Shown here in pieces: positions 1-9,477 of a DNA stretch of 64,000 nt. A program made the translations under genes and the position numbers. The notes under the pieces were generated by a model, which was not told the DNA's origin, did no database searches, and saw only the letters and a list, made by a program, of their open reading frames with translations. This stretch comes from Rubrivivax sp. GTDB lineage: Bacteria; Pseudomonadota; Gammaproteobacteria; Burkholderiales; Burkholderiaceae_C. How positions within the stretch are numbered: the first letter of the stretch is position 1; each line of letters starts with the position of its first letter. The DNA lies in contig JAIXYO010000007.1 of the NCBI GenBank assembly GCA_027490215.1, positions 124,001-188,000 on the forward strand, written 5' to 3'.

Positions 1-1
1 C

Positions 2-340
2 ACAGACAACCTGTTCGCCAGGGAACGCCTCGGTTCGACCGGCTTGGGTCACGGTGTCGCCATCCCGCACGGACGCATCAAGGGGTTGAAAAATCCGCTG
101 GCGGCTGTGATCCGGGTGCAGCAAGCCATTCCGTTCGATGCCCCGGACGACGAGCCGGTCACGCTGATGATTTTCCTGCTGGTGCCTGAAGCTGCGACCC
201 AACGTCATCTGGAAATCCTGTCGGAGATCGCCGAGATGCTGAGCGACCGCGAATTGCGCGAGCGCCTGAAGAGCGAAAGCCAGGCGGCCAAAGTGCATGA
301 ACTGATCGCGAATTGGGAACCGCTGAAATCCGTGGCCTGA
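2..340 (+). CDS. ptsN: PTS IIA-like nitrogen-regulatory protein PtsN (C-terminal part)
   Basis: The gene enters from the left edge, so its start is outside the window; frame 2 is open from the first bases. The visible part is an EIIA fructose/Ntr-type domain with the phosphorylatable His in GLGHGVAIPHGR, followed by the typical LMIFLLVPE strand and a C-terminal helix. The protein accepts phosphate from NPr in the nitrogen PTS and regulates targets such as potassium transport. It is followed 74 bp downstream by hprK, the usual Burkholderiales order (rpoN-hpf-ptsN-hprK), so rpoN is probably just outside the window. I am confident of the family; only the missing N-terminus limits the call. Confidence 0.93.
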   Translation, partial: TDNLFARERLGSTGLGHGVAIPHGRIKGLKNPLAAVIRVQQAIPFDAPDDEPVTLMIFLLVPEAATQRHLEILSEIAEMLSDRELRERLKSESQAAKVHELIANWEPLKSVA

Positions 341-414
341 CGCGCCGACCCACCGGCTCTCAGCTTGGCTCCGCTGCGGTCGGCGAGGGGGCTCGGGTTC
401 CATTGCCCTGAGAT

Positions 415-1368
415 ATGAAACCCATTGTCATCAGCGCTGAAGCGCTGTTCGAACACCACCGCGTCGCGCTGCGCTGGGAGTGGATCGCGGGCCACGCGCA
501 CCCGGAGCGCCGTTTTGACGAGGCAGCCGTGCGGAATGCGCAATCGGCAGCCGACTTGGTCGGCTACCTCAACTACATCCACCCGTACCGGGTTCAGCTG
601 GTCGGCCGCCGCGAGGTGGCTTACCTGCTCGATTCGTCCCCCGAAGATCAGGAGCGGCGCATTCAGCGCATCGTGACGCTGGAGCCGCCGGTGGTCATCG
701 TCGCCGACGGTCAGACGCCACCCGACAGGCTGGTCGCCATGTGCGAACGTGCGGCAATCCCGCTGTTCGTTACGACCGAGTCTGCAGGCCAGGTCATCGA
801 CATGGTGCGCGGCTACCTGAGCCAGCTGTTCGCAGAGCGCACCACGCGACATGGCGTGTTCATGGACATCCTGGGTTTGGGAGTTCTGCTGACCGGCGAA
901 TCGGGGCTCGGCAAGAGCGAACTGGGTCTGGAGCTGATCTCACGCGGTCATGGCCTGGTGGCCGACGATGCGGTCGACATCTATCGCATGTCGCAGAGCG
1001 CGCTCGAAGGGCGCTGCCCGGAACTGCTGATGAACCTGCTCGAGGTTCGTGGCATCGGGCTGCTGGACATCAAGGCCATTTTTGGCGAGACTGCGGTGCG
1101 CCGGAAGATGCGCGTCAAACTGATCGTGCATCTGGTGCGCAAGGAAACGATGGAACGCGAGTTCGAGCGGCTGCCCTATGAGCCGCTGTACGAGAACATC
1201 CTGGACGTGCCCGTGCGCAAGGCCGTGATCGCAGTTGATGCGGGCCGCAACCTCGCGGTGCTGGTTGAAGCGGCGGTGCGCAACACCATCTTGCAGCTGC
1301 GCGGGATCGACACTTACAAGGAATTCATCGAGCGCCACCAGCGCGCGCTCGAACGCGGCCCCGAATGA
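415..1368 (+). CDS. hprK: HPr kinase/phosphorylase
   Basis: A cytoplasmic bifunctional enzyme that phosphorylates and dephosphorylates a serine of HPr-type phosphocarriers. At 317 aa it has normal family length. The N-terminal domain (about residues 1-130) is followed by the kinase domain with the P-loop GESGLGKS at 161-168 and the HprK signature around [12 protein letters not shown]. The ATG at 415 begins [15 protein letters not shown], a usual start. It lies downstream of ptsN and is probably cotranscribed. In proteobacteria lacking sugar PTS permeases, HprK works with PtsN/NPr in regulation, not in sugar uptake; that role is inferred here. Confidence 0.95.
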   Translation: MKPIVISAEALFEHHRVALRWEWIAGHAHPERRFDEAAVRNAQSAADLVGYLNYIHPYRVQLVGRREVAYLLDSSPEDQERRIQRIVTLEPPVVIVADGQTPPDRLVAMCERAAIPLFVTTESAGQVIDMVRGYLSQLFAERTTRHGVFMDILGLGVLLTGESGLGKSELGLELISRGHGLVADDAVDIYRMSQSALEGRCPELLMNLLEVRGIGLLDIKAIFGETAVRRKMRVKLIVHLVRKETMEREFERLPYEPLYENILDVPVRKAVIAVDAGRNLAVLVEAAVRNTILQLRGIDTYKEFIERHQRALERGPE

Positions 1369-1401
1369 AATACGGTGGGACGCGGGACGCTGAGCTCAAA
1401 C

Positions 1402-1830
1402 TCAGTGCGACTTGTGGGGGCAGTTCTTCTTGGCGCACACCGCATACAGCGACAGGGCGTGTTCCTGCAGATCGAAGCCACGAGACTGAGCAACCGCACG
1501 TTGCCGTTTTTCGATTTCAGCGTCAAAGAATTCCTCGACACGGCCACAGTCAAGACACACCAGATGGTCGTGGTGCTTGCCTTCGTTGAGCTCAAACACC
1601 GACTTGCCCGACTCGAAATGATTGCGAGACAGGATGCCGGCCTGCTCGAACTGCATCAACACCCGATAAACAGTGGCCAGCCCGACGTCCGAGCCATCAG
1701 TAAGCAGGACCTTGTAAACATCCTCGGCCGTCAGATGCCGCTGGACGGCTTGCTGGAAAACCTCCAGGATCTTGATGCGTGGCAAGGTGGCTTTCAGGCC
1801 GCTGCTCTTGAGTTCGTCAGCGTTCGACAT
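1402..1830 (-). CDS. fur: Ferric uptake regulator Fur
   Basis: A 142-aa DNA-binding metalloregulator of normal length. The N-terminal winged helix spans about residues 1-80 ([23 protein letters not shown] recognition helix). The metal-sensing region has HHDH at 86-89, the CxxC pair Cys92/Cys95, and a second Cys pair at 132 and 137. It represses iron-uptake genes when loaded with Fe(II). The gene is convergent with hprK and divergent from bamE, a conserved arrangement in beta- and gammaproteobacteria. A likely target inside this window is the tonB operon near 16.6 kb. Confidence 0.96.
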   Translation of the reverse strand: MSNADELKSSGLKATLPRIKILEVFQQAVQRHLTAEDVYKVLLTDGSDVGLATVYRVLMQFEQAGILSRNHFESGKSVFELNEGKHHDHLVCLDCGRVEEFFDAEIEKRQRAVAQSRGFDLQEHALSLYAVCAKKNCPHKSH

Positions 1831-1872
1831 GGTGGCTCCCGTGGGGCGATCGGGTCACAGCCCCTACCGCTA

Positions 1873-1890
1873 GAATGATTCGATCATATC
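1873..1890. promoter_or_regulatory. Imperfect palindrome in the fur/bamE intergenic region
   Basis: GAATGATTCGATCATATC is nearly palindromic around its centre and resembles half sites of a Fur box. It lies midway between the divergent fur and bamE starts, where both promoters must be. Fur autoregulation is an inference; the match to the 19-bp Fur consensus is only partial. Confidence 0.3.
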
Positions 1891-1927
1891 GAGTCGGGTT
1901 TGCGCTGAGTGAATCCTTGAATCTGCC

Positions 1928-2476
1928 ATGCGACTGATTTCAACGGTTCGCTCCAGCCTGCTGATGCTTGCTGCCGTCGGCGTGACTGCCGGGCTGACCG
2001 GTTGCGAGAACCTGATGTCAAAGGAGAGCCTGACGAACATCGTCAGGCCTTACAGCGTCGAGGTCGTTCAGGGCAATGTGCTGACCAAGGAGCTGATGGA
2101 GCGGGTGCAGATTGGCATGCCGAGAGCGCAGGTGCGCGATCTGCTCGGTTCGCCTCTGCTGACCGATGTGTTTCACGGCGACCGTTGGGACTATGTGTTC
2201 ACGATTCGTCGCCGGGGCACCGAGCCGCAGCGACGCAGTGTGGTGCTGATGTTTAACGGTGACCGACTGGTCAGCGTGGACACCGGTGGCGAGTTGCCCT
2301 CCGAAGAGGCCTTCGTGGCCTCGATCGACTCGGGCTCAGCCGGTGGCAAGGCGCGGCCGCTGGCGTTGAGCGCCGACGAGTTGCAGTCACTGAAACCGCC
2401 TCCCAAGCAGGCCGCTGTTGAGCCACCGACGGTGCCGCCGGGGCGTGTCTACCCGCCACTGGAGCCGCCGCGCTGA
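1928..2476 (+). CDS. bamE: Outer membrane assembly lipoprotein BamE (SmpA/OmlA)
   Basis: A small component of the BAM complex that inserts beta-barrel proteins into the outer membrane. The protein starts with a signal peptide and lipobox LTGC (Cys26), then the SmpA/OmlA fold with [19 protein letters not shown] and [20 protein letters not shown]. At 182 aa it is longer than E. coli BamE because of a proline-rich tail after about residue 135, common in Burkholderiales. Divergent from fur; its stop overlaps the dapB start, so translation is probably coupled. Confidence 0.94.
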   Translation: MRLISTVRSSLLMLAAVGVTAGLTGCENLMSKESLTNIVRPYSVEVVQGNVLTKELMERVQIGMPRAQVRDLLGSPLLTDVFHGDRWDYVFTIRRRGTEPQRRSVVLMFNGDRLVSVDTGGELPSEEAFVASIDSGSAGGKARPLALSADELQSLKPPPKQAAVEPPTVPPGRVYPPLEPPR

Positions 2477-3318
2477 TGCCTGTGTCTGTGGACGCATCCG
2501 TGGTCAGCGGAGGTCCGTTGAGGATCGCCGTGGCCGGCGCATCGGGGCGGATGGGCCGCATGCTGATCGAAGCGATCATCGCGGCCCGCGACGACATGGT
2601 GCTCAGCGGCGCACTCGACTTGGTGGACAGTCCGGCACTGGGTCAGGATGCTGCGGCGTTCGCCGGGCACACCAGCGGCGTCACCATCACTGCCGACCTG
2701 CACAAGGGCCTGGCCAGCGCGCAGGTGCTGATCGACTTCACGCGACCCGCCGGCACGCTGGCGCATCTGGTCGTGTGCCGAGAACTCGGCGTGAAGGCAG
2801 TGATCGGCACCACCGGCTTCACTGAAGCTCAGAAGGCCGAAATCACCGACCACGCCCGGCACATCGCCATCATGATGGCGCCCAACATGAGCGTGGGCGT
2901 GAACGTGGTCCTGAAACTTCTCGACACCGCGGCGCGCATGCTCAGCGAAGGCTATGACATCGAGATCATCGAAGCGCATCACCGGCACAAGGTCGATGCA
3001 CCCAGCGGCACCGCGCTGAAGATGGGCGAGGTGGTCGCCGCGGCCTTGGGTCGCGACCTGAAAGCCTGTGCGGTGTACGGACGCGAAGGCGTGACAGGCG
3101 AGCGCGATCCATCGACCATCGGTTTTGCGACCATCCGCGGCGGTGATGTGGTGGGTGATCACACGGTGCTGTTCGCCGGCATCGGCGAGCGCATCGAGAT
3201 CAGCCACAAGAGTTCGAGCCGCGCCACCTACGCGCAAGGCAGCCTCCGCGCTGCGCGCTTTCTCGCCGAACGGGCCCATGGGCTCTTCGACATGAACGAC
3301 GTGCTGGGCTTGACATGA
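2476..3318 (+). CDS. dapB: 4-hydroxy-tetrahydrodipicolinate reductase
   Basis: Catalyses the NAD(P)H-dependent reduction step that forms tetrahydrodipicolinate in lysine and meso-diaminopimelate synthesis. It has 280 aa, slightly longer than usual. The N-terminal Rossmann motif [12 protein letters not shown], the GTTGF loop and the catalytic [14 protein letters not shown] segment are all present. The ATG overlaps the bamE TGA by one base (TGATG), which supports this start, although the conserved domain begins about 14 residues later. Confidence 0.96.
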   Translation: MPVSVDASVVSGGPLRIAVAGASGRMGRMLIEAIIAARDDMVLSGALDLVDSPALGQDAAAFAGHTSGVTITADLHKGLASAQVLIDFTRPAGTLAHLVVCRELGVKAVIGTTGFTEAQKAEITDHARHIAIMMAPNMSVGVNVVLKLLDTAARMLSEGYDIEIIEAHHRHKVDAPSGTALKMGEVVAAALGRDLKACAVYGREGVTGERDPSTIGFATIRGGDVVGDHTVLFAGIGERIEISHKSSSRATYAQGSLRAARFLAERAHGLFDMNDVLGLT

Positions 3319-3355
3319 TTCACGGCGCCTTCACACCTGCCCAGACGGACACGCC

Positions 3356-4030
3356 ATGAACGGATTCAGCCAGTTCTGGGATCAGGGCGACCTCATCACG
3401 CGCGGCGTCGCGCTGCTGTTGCTGTTGATGTCGGTCAGCGCCTGGGTGCTGATCTTCTGGAAGGGCTGGCTGCTGCGCCGAGTGCGCAGCGACATCGCCC
3501 GGGCAGTACCCGCGTTCTGGGCTGCCGCCGATCTGCAAGCCGCGCGCACCCAGCTGGCCGCCTTCGACCGCGAGCAGGTGCTGACGCCCTTGCTGTTGGC
3601 CGCAACGGCACTGCCAAATGCCCGCACACTCGAAGCGCATGGGCAGCGTGCTTCGCAACTGACGCGCCGTCTGCGGGACGCCTTGCACGCGGTGCTGCAG
3701 CAACTGCAGTTCGGCCAGGTGGTGCTGGCGTCGATCGGCAGCACGGCGCCCTTCATTGGCCTGTTCGGCACGGTCTGGGGCATCTATCATGCGCTGGTCA
3801 GCATTGCGTCCGCCGGCACGATCACCATCGAGCGCGTCTCCGGCCCGGTGGGCGAGGCGCTGGTGATGACCGCGGCCGGTCTGGCAGTGGCCATTCCGGC
3901 GGTGCTGGCCTTCAACATCTTCGGCAAGATGGTCGGCGTCTGCGAGGCCGAGCTCGAGGGCTTTGCGCACGATCTGCGCGAGATGCAGACGGGCGCGGCC
4001 ACCCACGAGAGCCCAGCGCCAAGGGCGTGA
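3356..4030 (+). CDS. MotA/TolQ/ExbB family proton channel protein
   Basis: A 224-aa inner-membrane protein with three predicted membrane segments (VALLLLLMSVSAWVLIFW near the start; two in the conserved channel region, including STAPFIGLFGTVWGIYHAL). TolQ/ExbB proteins form the stator that uses proton flow to power TolA or TonB. It overlaps the following ExbD/TolR-type gene by 4 bp. No tolA, tolB or tonB is adjacent, so whether this pair serves Tol or Ton cannot be settled; a complete TonB-ExbB-ExbD set exists separately near 15 kb. Confidence 0.9.
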   Translation: MNGFSQFWDQGDLITRGVALLLLLMSVSAWVLIFWKGWLLRRVRSDIARAVPAFWAAADLQAARTQLAAFDREQVLTPLLLAATALPNARTLEAHGQRASQLTRRLRDALHAVLQQLQFGQVVLASIGSTAPFIGLFGTVWGIYHALVSIASAGTITIERVSGPVGEALVMTAAGLAVAIPAVLAFNIFGKMVGVCEAELEGFAHDLREMQTGAATHESPAPRA

Positions 4031-4461
4031 CACAGATGGCCTTCGGACGCCTTGAGCGCACCACCGGCCCGCAGCCGATGAGCGACATCAACATGACGCC
4101 GTTGATCGACGTGATGCTGGTGCTGTTGGTGATCTTCATGATCACCGTGCCCTTGATGACCAGCAGCCTGAAGCTGGACCTGCCCAAGTCGGATGCAGCC
4201 CAACCCAGCGACACGCCTACCTTCATCGCCGTGTCGATCGACACAAGCGGCCGCCTCTTCCTCGCTGACGAGGAGATCGAAGCCACGGCACTCGCGCAGC
4301 AGGTGACTCAACTGGCCCAGGCCAACCCTCAGACCGAGGTCCAGCTGCGTGCCGATCAGGCAGTGCCGTACGGCCGCGTGGCGGAGGTGATCGGCATCGT
4401 TCAGAAAGGCGGGCTGACACGCATCGGATTTGTGGCCGTCCAGCCTTCCACTGCGCCCTGA
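4027..4461 (+). CDS. ExbD/TolR family biopolymer transport protein
   Basis: A 144-aa partner of the preceding ExbB/TolQ protein, with one membrane segment (IDVMLVLLVIFMITVPL) carrying the conserved protonatable Asp in PLIDVML, and a periplasmic domain with the usual LRADQAVPYGRVAEVI motif. The GTG at 4027 overlaps the upstream stop (GTGA); an ATG at 4036 is an alternative start. It is the last gene of the plus-strand run and converges on ribA. Confidence 0.9.
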   Translation: MTQMAFGRLERTTGPQPMSDINMTPLIDVMLVLLVIFMITVPLMTSSLKLDLPKSDAAQPSDTPTFIAVSIDTSGRLFLADEEIEATALAQQVTQLAQANPQTEVQLRADQAVPYGRVAEVIGIVQKGGLTRIGFVAVQPSTAP

Positions 4462-4468
4462 GACCCGG

Positions 4469-5650
4469 TCAGTCTTCCTTGAGGTGCCCCGCTCGCTGCT
4501 GCTTGGTTTCGATATAGCGGGCGTTGTAGGGGTTCACCGGCCCGTAGAGGGCCAGTCGCTCCACCACCTCGATGCCGCCGGCTTCGATCGCGGCGATCTT
4601 CTTCGGGTTGTTGGTCAGCAGCCGAACCTGTTTGATGCCCAATGACTTCAACATCGCCAGCGCGGGCGTGTAGTCGCGCTCGTCGGCCATGAAGCCCAGA
4701 TAGCGATCGGCGTCGATGGTGTCCAGGCCTTCGTCCTGCAGGCGATAAGCACGCAGCTTGTTCGCCAGGCCGATCGAGCGACCCTCCTGTTGCAGGTACA
4801 GCAGCACGCCGCCGTGTTCTGCCAACTTGGTGATCGCCCGGCGCAACTGGTCGCCGCAATCGCAGCGCAGGCTGCCCAGCAGATCTCCTGTCAGGCAAGC
4901 CGAATGCAGCCGCAGAGGCACCGGCTGGCTGAAATCGGGCTGGCCGACGATGATGGCCAGGTGCTCGGCGCCGCCCGCGTCCTCGCGAAACAGCACCACT
5001 TCGCAGTCCTCATGCGCCTCGATGGCCACCTGGGCATCGCTGACGCGTCGCAAGCTGCGCTCGCCGCGGGCTGGTGCGCGCTGCACATCGTCCGTGGAAA
5101 CCGACAGCAGCTGTGCCGCAGTCAACCGCGCGGCAGCGGCCGCTGGCAGTTCGACGACCAGCAAGGCCGGCATCAAACGGCCGTTTTTGGCCAGTGCCAA
5201 GGCGCTGTCGAAGACCATTTGCTGCGCTGTCGACGGCTGCGCGACGGACAGCGGGGCCATTGGCAACGGCTGGCCCGAAGCGGGTGTCACTGCCGCCAGC
5301 GCCAACAGCACCTCCAGCGGTACGTCGGCGGACAGCGAGACCGACACCGCGGAGCCAGGCAGCGAGGACAGCGACAGCCCCAGGGTCGAGGCGCGCTCTG
5401 CGGTGATCAGCAATTGAAGCGGCGCGCCCCACGACTTCATCCACGCCAGCCGGGCAGCATTCAGCGTTTCGACCGCAGCCACCAGGTTGCAGGCCACGGC
5501 AGCGAGCGAGCGGCCAGCCATCGGCCCGGTGATACAGATGGCCCGGCCATGCGCCAACTCCGTCTGCGCTCGGTCCACCCGTACCGCAGATTGCTCGTCC
5601 TCCGGGCTGCTTTGCGCTGGGGGACGTTGTTCCTGATAACGATCGTTCAT
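4469..5650 (-). CDS. ribA: GTP cyclohydrolase II with a degenerate RibB-like N-terminal domain
   Basis: Opens GTP to the first pyrimidine intermediate of riboflavin synthesis. The C-terminal about 200 residues are a clear RibA domain with the zinc-binding cysteines in SACLTGDLLGSLRCDCGDQL and the QQEGRSIGLANKLRAY motif. The first about 190 residues resemble a decayed 3,4-dihydroxy-2-butanone-4-phosphate synthase (AHGRAICITGP; LLITAERASTLGL), apparently without its active site. The ATG at 5650 gives 393 aa (MNDRYQEQ); the frame stays open upstream but there it overlaps bioD. The gene lies downstream of the bio genes on the same strand. Confidence 0.88.
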   Translation of the reverse strand: MNDRYQEQRPPAQSSPEDEQSAVRVDRAQTELAHGRAICITGPMAGRSLAAVACNLVAAVETLNAARLAWMKSWGAPLQLLITAERASTLGLSLSSLPGSAVSVSLSADVPLEVLLALAAVTPASGQPLPMAPLSVAQPSTAQQMVFDSALALAKNGRLMPALLVVELPAAAAARLTAAQLLSVSTDDVQRAPARGERSLRRVSDAQVAIEAHEDCEVVLFREDAGGAEHLAIIVGQPDFSQPVPLRLHSACLTGDLLGSLRCDCGDQLRRAITKLAEHGGVLLYLQQEGRSIGLANKLRAYRLQDEGLDTIDADRYLGFMADERDYTPALAMLKSLGIKQVRLLTNNPKKIAAIEAGGIEVVERLALYGPVNPYNARYIETKQQRAGHLKED

Positions 5651-5798
5651 CCCTGGATTTTGACGTGTGGCGGTTTGAGCGCCTGAGCACGCCAAATCGG
5701 CAGCCCGAGAATTCTGGCGTCGGGGACGTTCGGCTTGCCAACTTTGCCGTGCTGGGCGCCTCGGCTGTGAATCGGCTTCAGGCAGCACGCGGAGTGGT

Positions 5799-6707
5799 TC
5801 AAGCGCGCAGATCCAGCGCATCGAGCACCGCGTCGATGCGCAGATCCTCGGCCACCACGGCCGCGGTGGCGGGCGCGCGGTAGGACACCACCCCAAGCAG
5901 CGGTGCGTGATGGCGCTGCTGCAGCGCGCGGGTCAGTGTGTCGATGTTGAGCTGGGCATGCGGCATCGTCGGCTCGATGCGGTTGGCGACCCAGCCGGCC
6001 AGCCGCAGCCCGCGGGCTGCGACCGCTTCGGCGGTCAGCAGCGCATGGTTGATGCACCCGAGCCGCAGGCCGACGACCAGGATCACCGGCAGGTCGAGGG
6101 CAACGGCCAGATCGTCGGTGCCCCAGTCTGAGTCGGTGGGCGCGGCGATGGTGGCCTCCGGCAGCGCAGGCGCCTCGCTGAACTCCTGCGACTCGACGAG
6201 GGGCACGCAGAAACCGCCCGCACCTTCGACCACCAGCACGTCGCAGCGCGGCATCAGCTGATGAGCACCTGCGATCAGCAGCGCAGGCTCGATGCACCCG
6301 CCTTCGAGCCGGGCGGCGAGGTGCGGCGCACAGGCTTCTTCCAGCAGGCACGGGCAGACCTCGCTGCGCGTCAGCTCGATGGAGCTCGCCGCACGGAGGG
6401 CTTCGACGTCATCGTTGTACCAATGGCCTTCGGGGTCACTCGCCGCCAGCTTCCAGACCGCGCCGGCAGCCACCGGCTTGTATCCGGCAACCCGCAGGCC
6501 CTGCTGGGCCAGTGCATGCAGCAGACCGGCGCTGACCGTGGTCTTGCCGACCTCGGTGTCGGTGCCCGTGACAAAGCAGCCACGCAAGGGCCGTTCATGG
6601 TCTCCTTCCACAGCGGCTTGCGGCAGCGGCTCCAGCTCGCTCAACACGGCCGACTCTGCGAGCGGCAACACGGTCGCAGAGTCACCCGCACCCAGCATCT
6701 TGGTCAT
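5799..6707 (-). CDS. bioD: Dethiobiotin synthetase
   Basis: ATP-dependent carboxylation of 7,8-diaminopelargonate to dethiobiotin. The P-loop [10 protein letters not shown] is followed by AGYKPVAAG and [11 protein letters not shown], as expected for BioD. The chosen ATG at 6707 overlaps the bioF stop (ATGA), giving 302 aa; this leaves about 42 residues before the conserved domain, longer than in E. coli. It is the third gene of bioA-bioF-bioD. No bioB or bioC is in the window. Confidence 0.93.
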   Translation of the reverse strand: MTKMLGAGDSATVLPLAESAVLSELEPLPQAAVEGDHERPLRGCFVTGTDTEVGKTTVSAGLLHALAQQGLRVAGYKPVAAGAVWKLAASDPEGHWYNDDVEALRAASSIELTRSEVCPCLLEEACAPHLAARLEGGCIEPALLIAGAHQLMPRCDVLVVEGAGGFCVPLVESQEFSEAPALPEATIAAPTDSDWGTDDLAVALDLPVILVVGLRLGCINHALLTAEAVAARGLRLAGWVANRIEPTMPHAQLNIDTLTRALQQRHHAPLLGVVSYRAPATAAVVAEDLRIDAVLDALDLRA

Positions 6708-7921
6708 CGCATTTCCTTCCCGGCCTGAGCCAGTGCTGACAACAGCCGCGCGACATCGCCGAAGCCATGCGCCGCGCTGAACGTGATGCGCAGCCGCGCG
6801 CTGCCGGACGGCACGGTCGGTGGACGGATCGCGGGCACCCACAGGCCCTGCGATTCAAGCGCTGCAGACATCGCCAGCGCCTCCTCGCTGCTGCCAACGA
6901 TCAGCGGCTGAATGGCGGTCTGCGATGAGGCGAGTTGCCAGCCGCGTGCACTCGGCAGATCGCCCAGCACCTCGGGCACGCCGCTCCGAAACGCGGTCAC
7001 GACTTCTGCCAGATGCTGCCGCCGCCGCGCGCCCTCATCGCCACGGATCAACCGCAGGCTGGCGCGCACCGCATGCGCCACCGCCGGCGGCGACGCGGTG
7101 GTATAGATGTAGGCCCGCGCGCTCTGCACCAGCCAGTCGATCACAGTGCGGTGCGCCGCGACGAAAGCCCCCGCCACGCCAGCGGCCTTGCCCAGCGTGC
7201 CCATGCAGATCAGGCGCTCGCTGCGCAATCCGAAATGCGACAGAACGCCCCGCCCCTGCTCGCCGAGCACGCCGAAACCATGCGCATCGTCCACCACGAT
7301 GTAGGCGTCGTGGCGCTCTGCCAGCGCCAGCAGCTCGGGCAGGCGTGCCAGGTCGCCGTCCATGCTGAAGACACCATCGGTCACGATCAGCTTGCGTGGC
7401 GTGCTGCAGGCCGTGATCCGGCGTTCGAGGCCGGCCAGGTCGTTGTGCGGATAGGTGTAGACGGCGGCCTTGGCCAGCCGCGCACCGTCGATCAGCGAGG
7501 CGTGGTTCAGCAAGTCGGTATAGATCGTGGTCTGCGCATCGCCCAGCGCAGTCAGCAGTGCCATGTTGGCCATGTACCCGGTGCAAAACGTCAGTGCGCG
7601 CGCCTCGGGCACATGTGGCGAGAGCATCTCGGCCAGATCATCTTCCAGCAGCGCATGTGCCCGCGAGTGGCCGCTGATCAGGTGCGAGGCGCCACTGCCG
7701 GCGCCGTAGCGCTGTGCGCCCTCGCCCAGTGCCTCGATCAGCAGCGGGTGGTTGGCCAATCCCAGGTAATCGTTGCTGCAGAAGGCCAGCAACTCGCGAG
7801 GCACTTCGTCGCGCGTGGCGACGGTCTGATGCGGCGCGCAGGCGGTCTCGGCGGTGCGGCGATGGCGGCGCAGCGACTGCGACTCGCGCTCGGCCAGCTG
7901 CGCTTCGAGGTACTTCAGCAT
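6704..7921 (-). CDS. bioF: 8-amino-7-oxononanoate synthase
   Basis: A PLP-dependent enzyme that condenses pimeloyl-ACP/CoA with alanine. Its 405 aa include the PLP-binding lysine in GTLGKAAG, the [16 protein letters not shown] motif and the [13 protein letters not shown] segment of the alpha-oxoamine synthase family. It starts with ATG at 7921, 27 bp after bioA, and overlaps bioD by 4 bp, so the three genes form one operon. Confidence 0.95.
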   Translation of the reverse strand: MLKYLEAQLAERESQSLRRHRRTAETACAPHQTVATRDEVPRELLAFCSNDYLGLANHPLLIEALGEGAQRYGAGSGASHLISGHSRAHALLEDDLAEMLSPHVPEARALTFCTGYMANMALLTALGDAQTTIYTDLLNHASLIDGARLAKAAVYTYPHNDLAGLERRITACSTPRKLIVTDGVFSMDGDLARLPELLALAERHDAYIVVDDAHGFGVLGEQGRGVLSHFGLRSERLICMGTLGKAAGVAGAFVAAHRTVIDWLVQSARAYIYTTASPPAVAHAVRASLRLIRGDEGARRRQHLAEVVTAFRSGVPEVLGDLPSARGWQLASSQTAIQPLIVGSSEEALAMSAALESQGLWVPAIRPPTVPSGSARLRITFSAAHGFGDVARLLSALAQAGKEMR

Positions 7922-7948
7922 CGCGGCGCTCGGGTCACTGGCTGACGC

Positions 7949-9349
7949 TCAAAGCACCGCATTCAGCGTGGCCATCACACGCTCGGCGAGGTAGGCGACA
8001 TGCGCCTCGTTCAGCAGATACGGTGGCATCAGGTAGACGGTGCGGCCGATCGGGCGGATCAACAGACCCTGCTCGCGGCCGGCCAGATGGAAGCGTTCTG
8101 CAAAGCGAACCCCGGCATGCGCTTCACGCACATCGAAGGCCCAGATCATGCCGCGCTGGCGAATGTGTTCGATGCGGGCGTCGCCGTCGAGCCGCTCAGC
8201 CAGGACCGCGGTGAGCAGCGCCCCGGTTTCGCGGTTGCGCTGCAGCACTGGCTCCTCGTCAAAGCGGTCCAGCACCGCCAGAGCCGCGCGACAGGCCAGC
8301 GGGTTACCGGTGTAGGAATGCGAATGCAGGAAGCCGCGGGCGGTGTCGTCGTCGAGGAATGCCTCGTAGATCGTGTCAGACGAGAGCACCAGCGACAGCG
8401 GCAGATAGCCGCCGCTGATGCCTTTCGACAGACACAGCAGATCCGGCCAGATCTGCGGTTCGCCTTCGGCCACGGCCTGCTCGAACGCGAAGAAGGTCCC
8501 GGTGCGCCCGCAGCCGACCGCGATCTCGTCGGCGATCAGGTGCACCTGGTAGCGCTCGCACAGCGAGCGCACCTCGCGCAGGTAAGCCGGATCGTGCATC
8601 GCCATGCCGGCGGCGCACTGCACCAGTGGCTCGATGATCAGCGCAGCGATCTGACCGGCGCGCGATTCGAACAGCGCCGCCAGTTCCGCCGCGGCGCGCC
8701 GGGCGACGTCGGCGGCCGACTCTCCCGGCGCCGCCTGCCGCGCATCGGGCGCCATCACCACATGGGCGCGCATCAGCAGCGGGTCGTAGGCATCGCGGAA
8801 CACCGCGACATCGGTGACGGCCAGCGCCCCGATCGTCTCTCCGTGGTAGCCATGGCGCAGGCACACGAATTCGCGCTTGTCGCCGAGACCACGGTTCTTC
8901 CAGCTGTGGAAGCTCATCTTCAGCGCGATCTCGACGGCCGACGCGCCATCGCTCGCGAAGAAGGTGTGGCCGAGCGCGCCGCCAGTGCGTGCCGACAGTC
9001 GCTCGGCCAGCTCCACCGCCGGCGCGTGGGTGCAGCCGGCCAGCATCACGTGCTCCAGCGTGTCCAGCTGGTCCTTGAGCGCGGCATTGATGCGTGCGTC
9101 GGCGTGGCCGAACAGATTGACCCACCAGGAGCTGGTGGCGTCGAAGTAGCGTGCACCTTCGAAGTCTTCCAGCCACGGCCCATGCGCCCTCGCGATGGCG
9201 ATCGGCGGCACCTCGCCCATGCGCTGCATCTGCGTGCACGGGTGCCACACGCTGGCCACGCTGCGCTGTTGCCACGAGGCGTTCACGGAAAACTCGGGTG
9301 GGCGATGCAGGGAAGCAGGCATGTTGAGGGTCGTGCGGACGAGCGCCAT
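7949..9349 (-). CDS. bioA: Adenosylmethionine-8-amino-7-oxononanoate aminotransferase
   Basis: Class-III PLP aminotransferase making 7,8-diaminononanoate with S-adenosylmethionine as amino donor. Diagnostic segments are SVWHPCTQMQ near the N-terminus, GHADARIN, LIADEIAVGCGRTGTFFAFE and the PLP lysine in CLSKGISGGYLP. The ATG at 9349 gives 466 aa and has a weak purine-rich site upstream; an ATG at 9322 (457 aa) is also possible. It is the first gene of bioA-bioF-bioD and is divergent from the HD-GYP gene. Confidence 0.93.
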   Translation of the reverse strand: MALVRTTLNMPASLHRPPEFSVNASWQQRSVASVWHPCTQMQRMGEVPPIAIARAHGPWLEDFEGARYFDATSSWWVNLFGHADARINAALKDQLDTLEHVMLAGCTHAPAVELAERLSARTGGALGHTFFASDGASAVEIALKMSFHSWKNRGLGDKREFVCLRHGYHGETIGALAVTDVAVFRDAYDPLLMRAHVVMAPDARQAAPGESAADVARRAAAELAALFESRAGQIAALIIEPLVQCAAGMAMHDPAYLREVRSLCERYQVHLIADEIAVGCGRTGTFFAFEQAVAEGEPQIWPDLLCLSKGISGGYLPLSLVLSSDTIYEAFLDDDTARGFLHSHSYTGNPLACRAALAVLDRFDEEPVLQRNRETGALLTAVLAERLDGDARIEHIRQRGMIWAFDVREAHAGVRFAERFHLAGREQGLLIRPIGRTVYLMPPYLLNEAHVAYLAERVMATLNAVL

Positions 9350-9477
9350 TATCGAAGGCCTGCGGACTCGGAGTGGGTGACGCGGTGAAGGCGCTTCGGA
9401 CCCCCTGGGGAATGCTCTCCCTACAGTCCGGCGCCGGATTGACGACAAACCGATACAACCTCGCTCCCGGAGTCGCC

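Noticed and set aside
9350-9477. BirA-type biotin operator between bioA and the HD-GYP gene
   Set aside because: I looked for the TTGTAAACC-spacer-GGTTTACAA palindrome and found nothing convincing.
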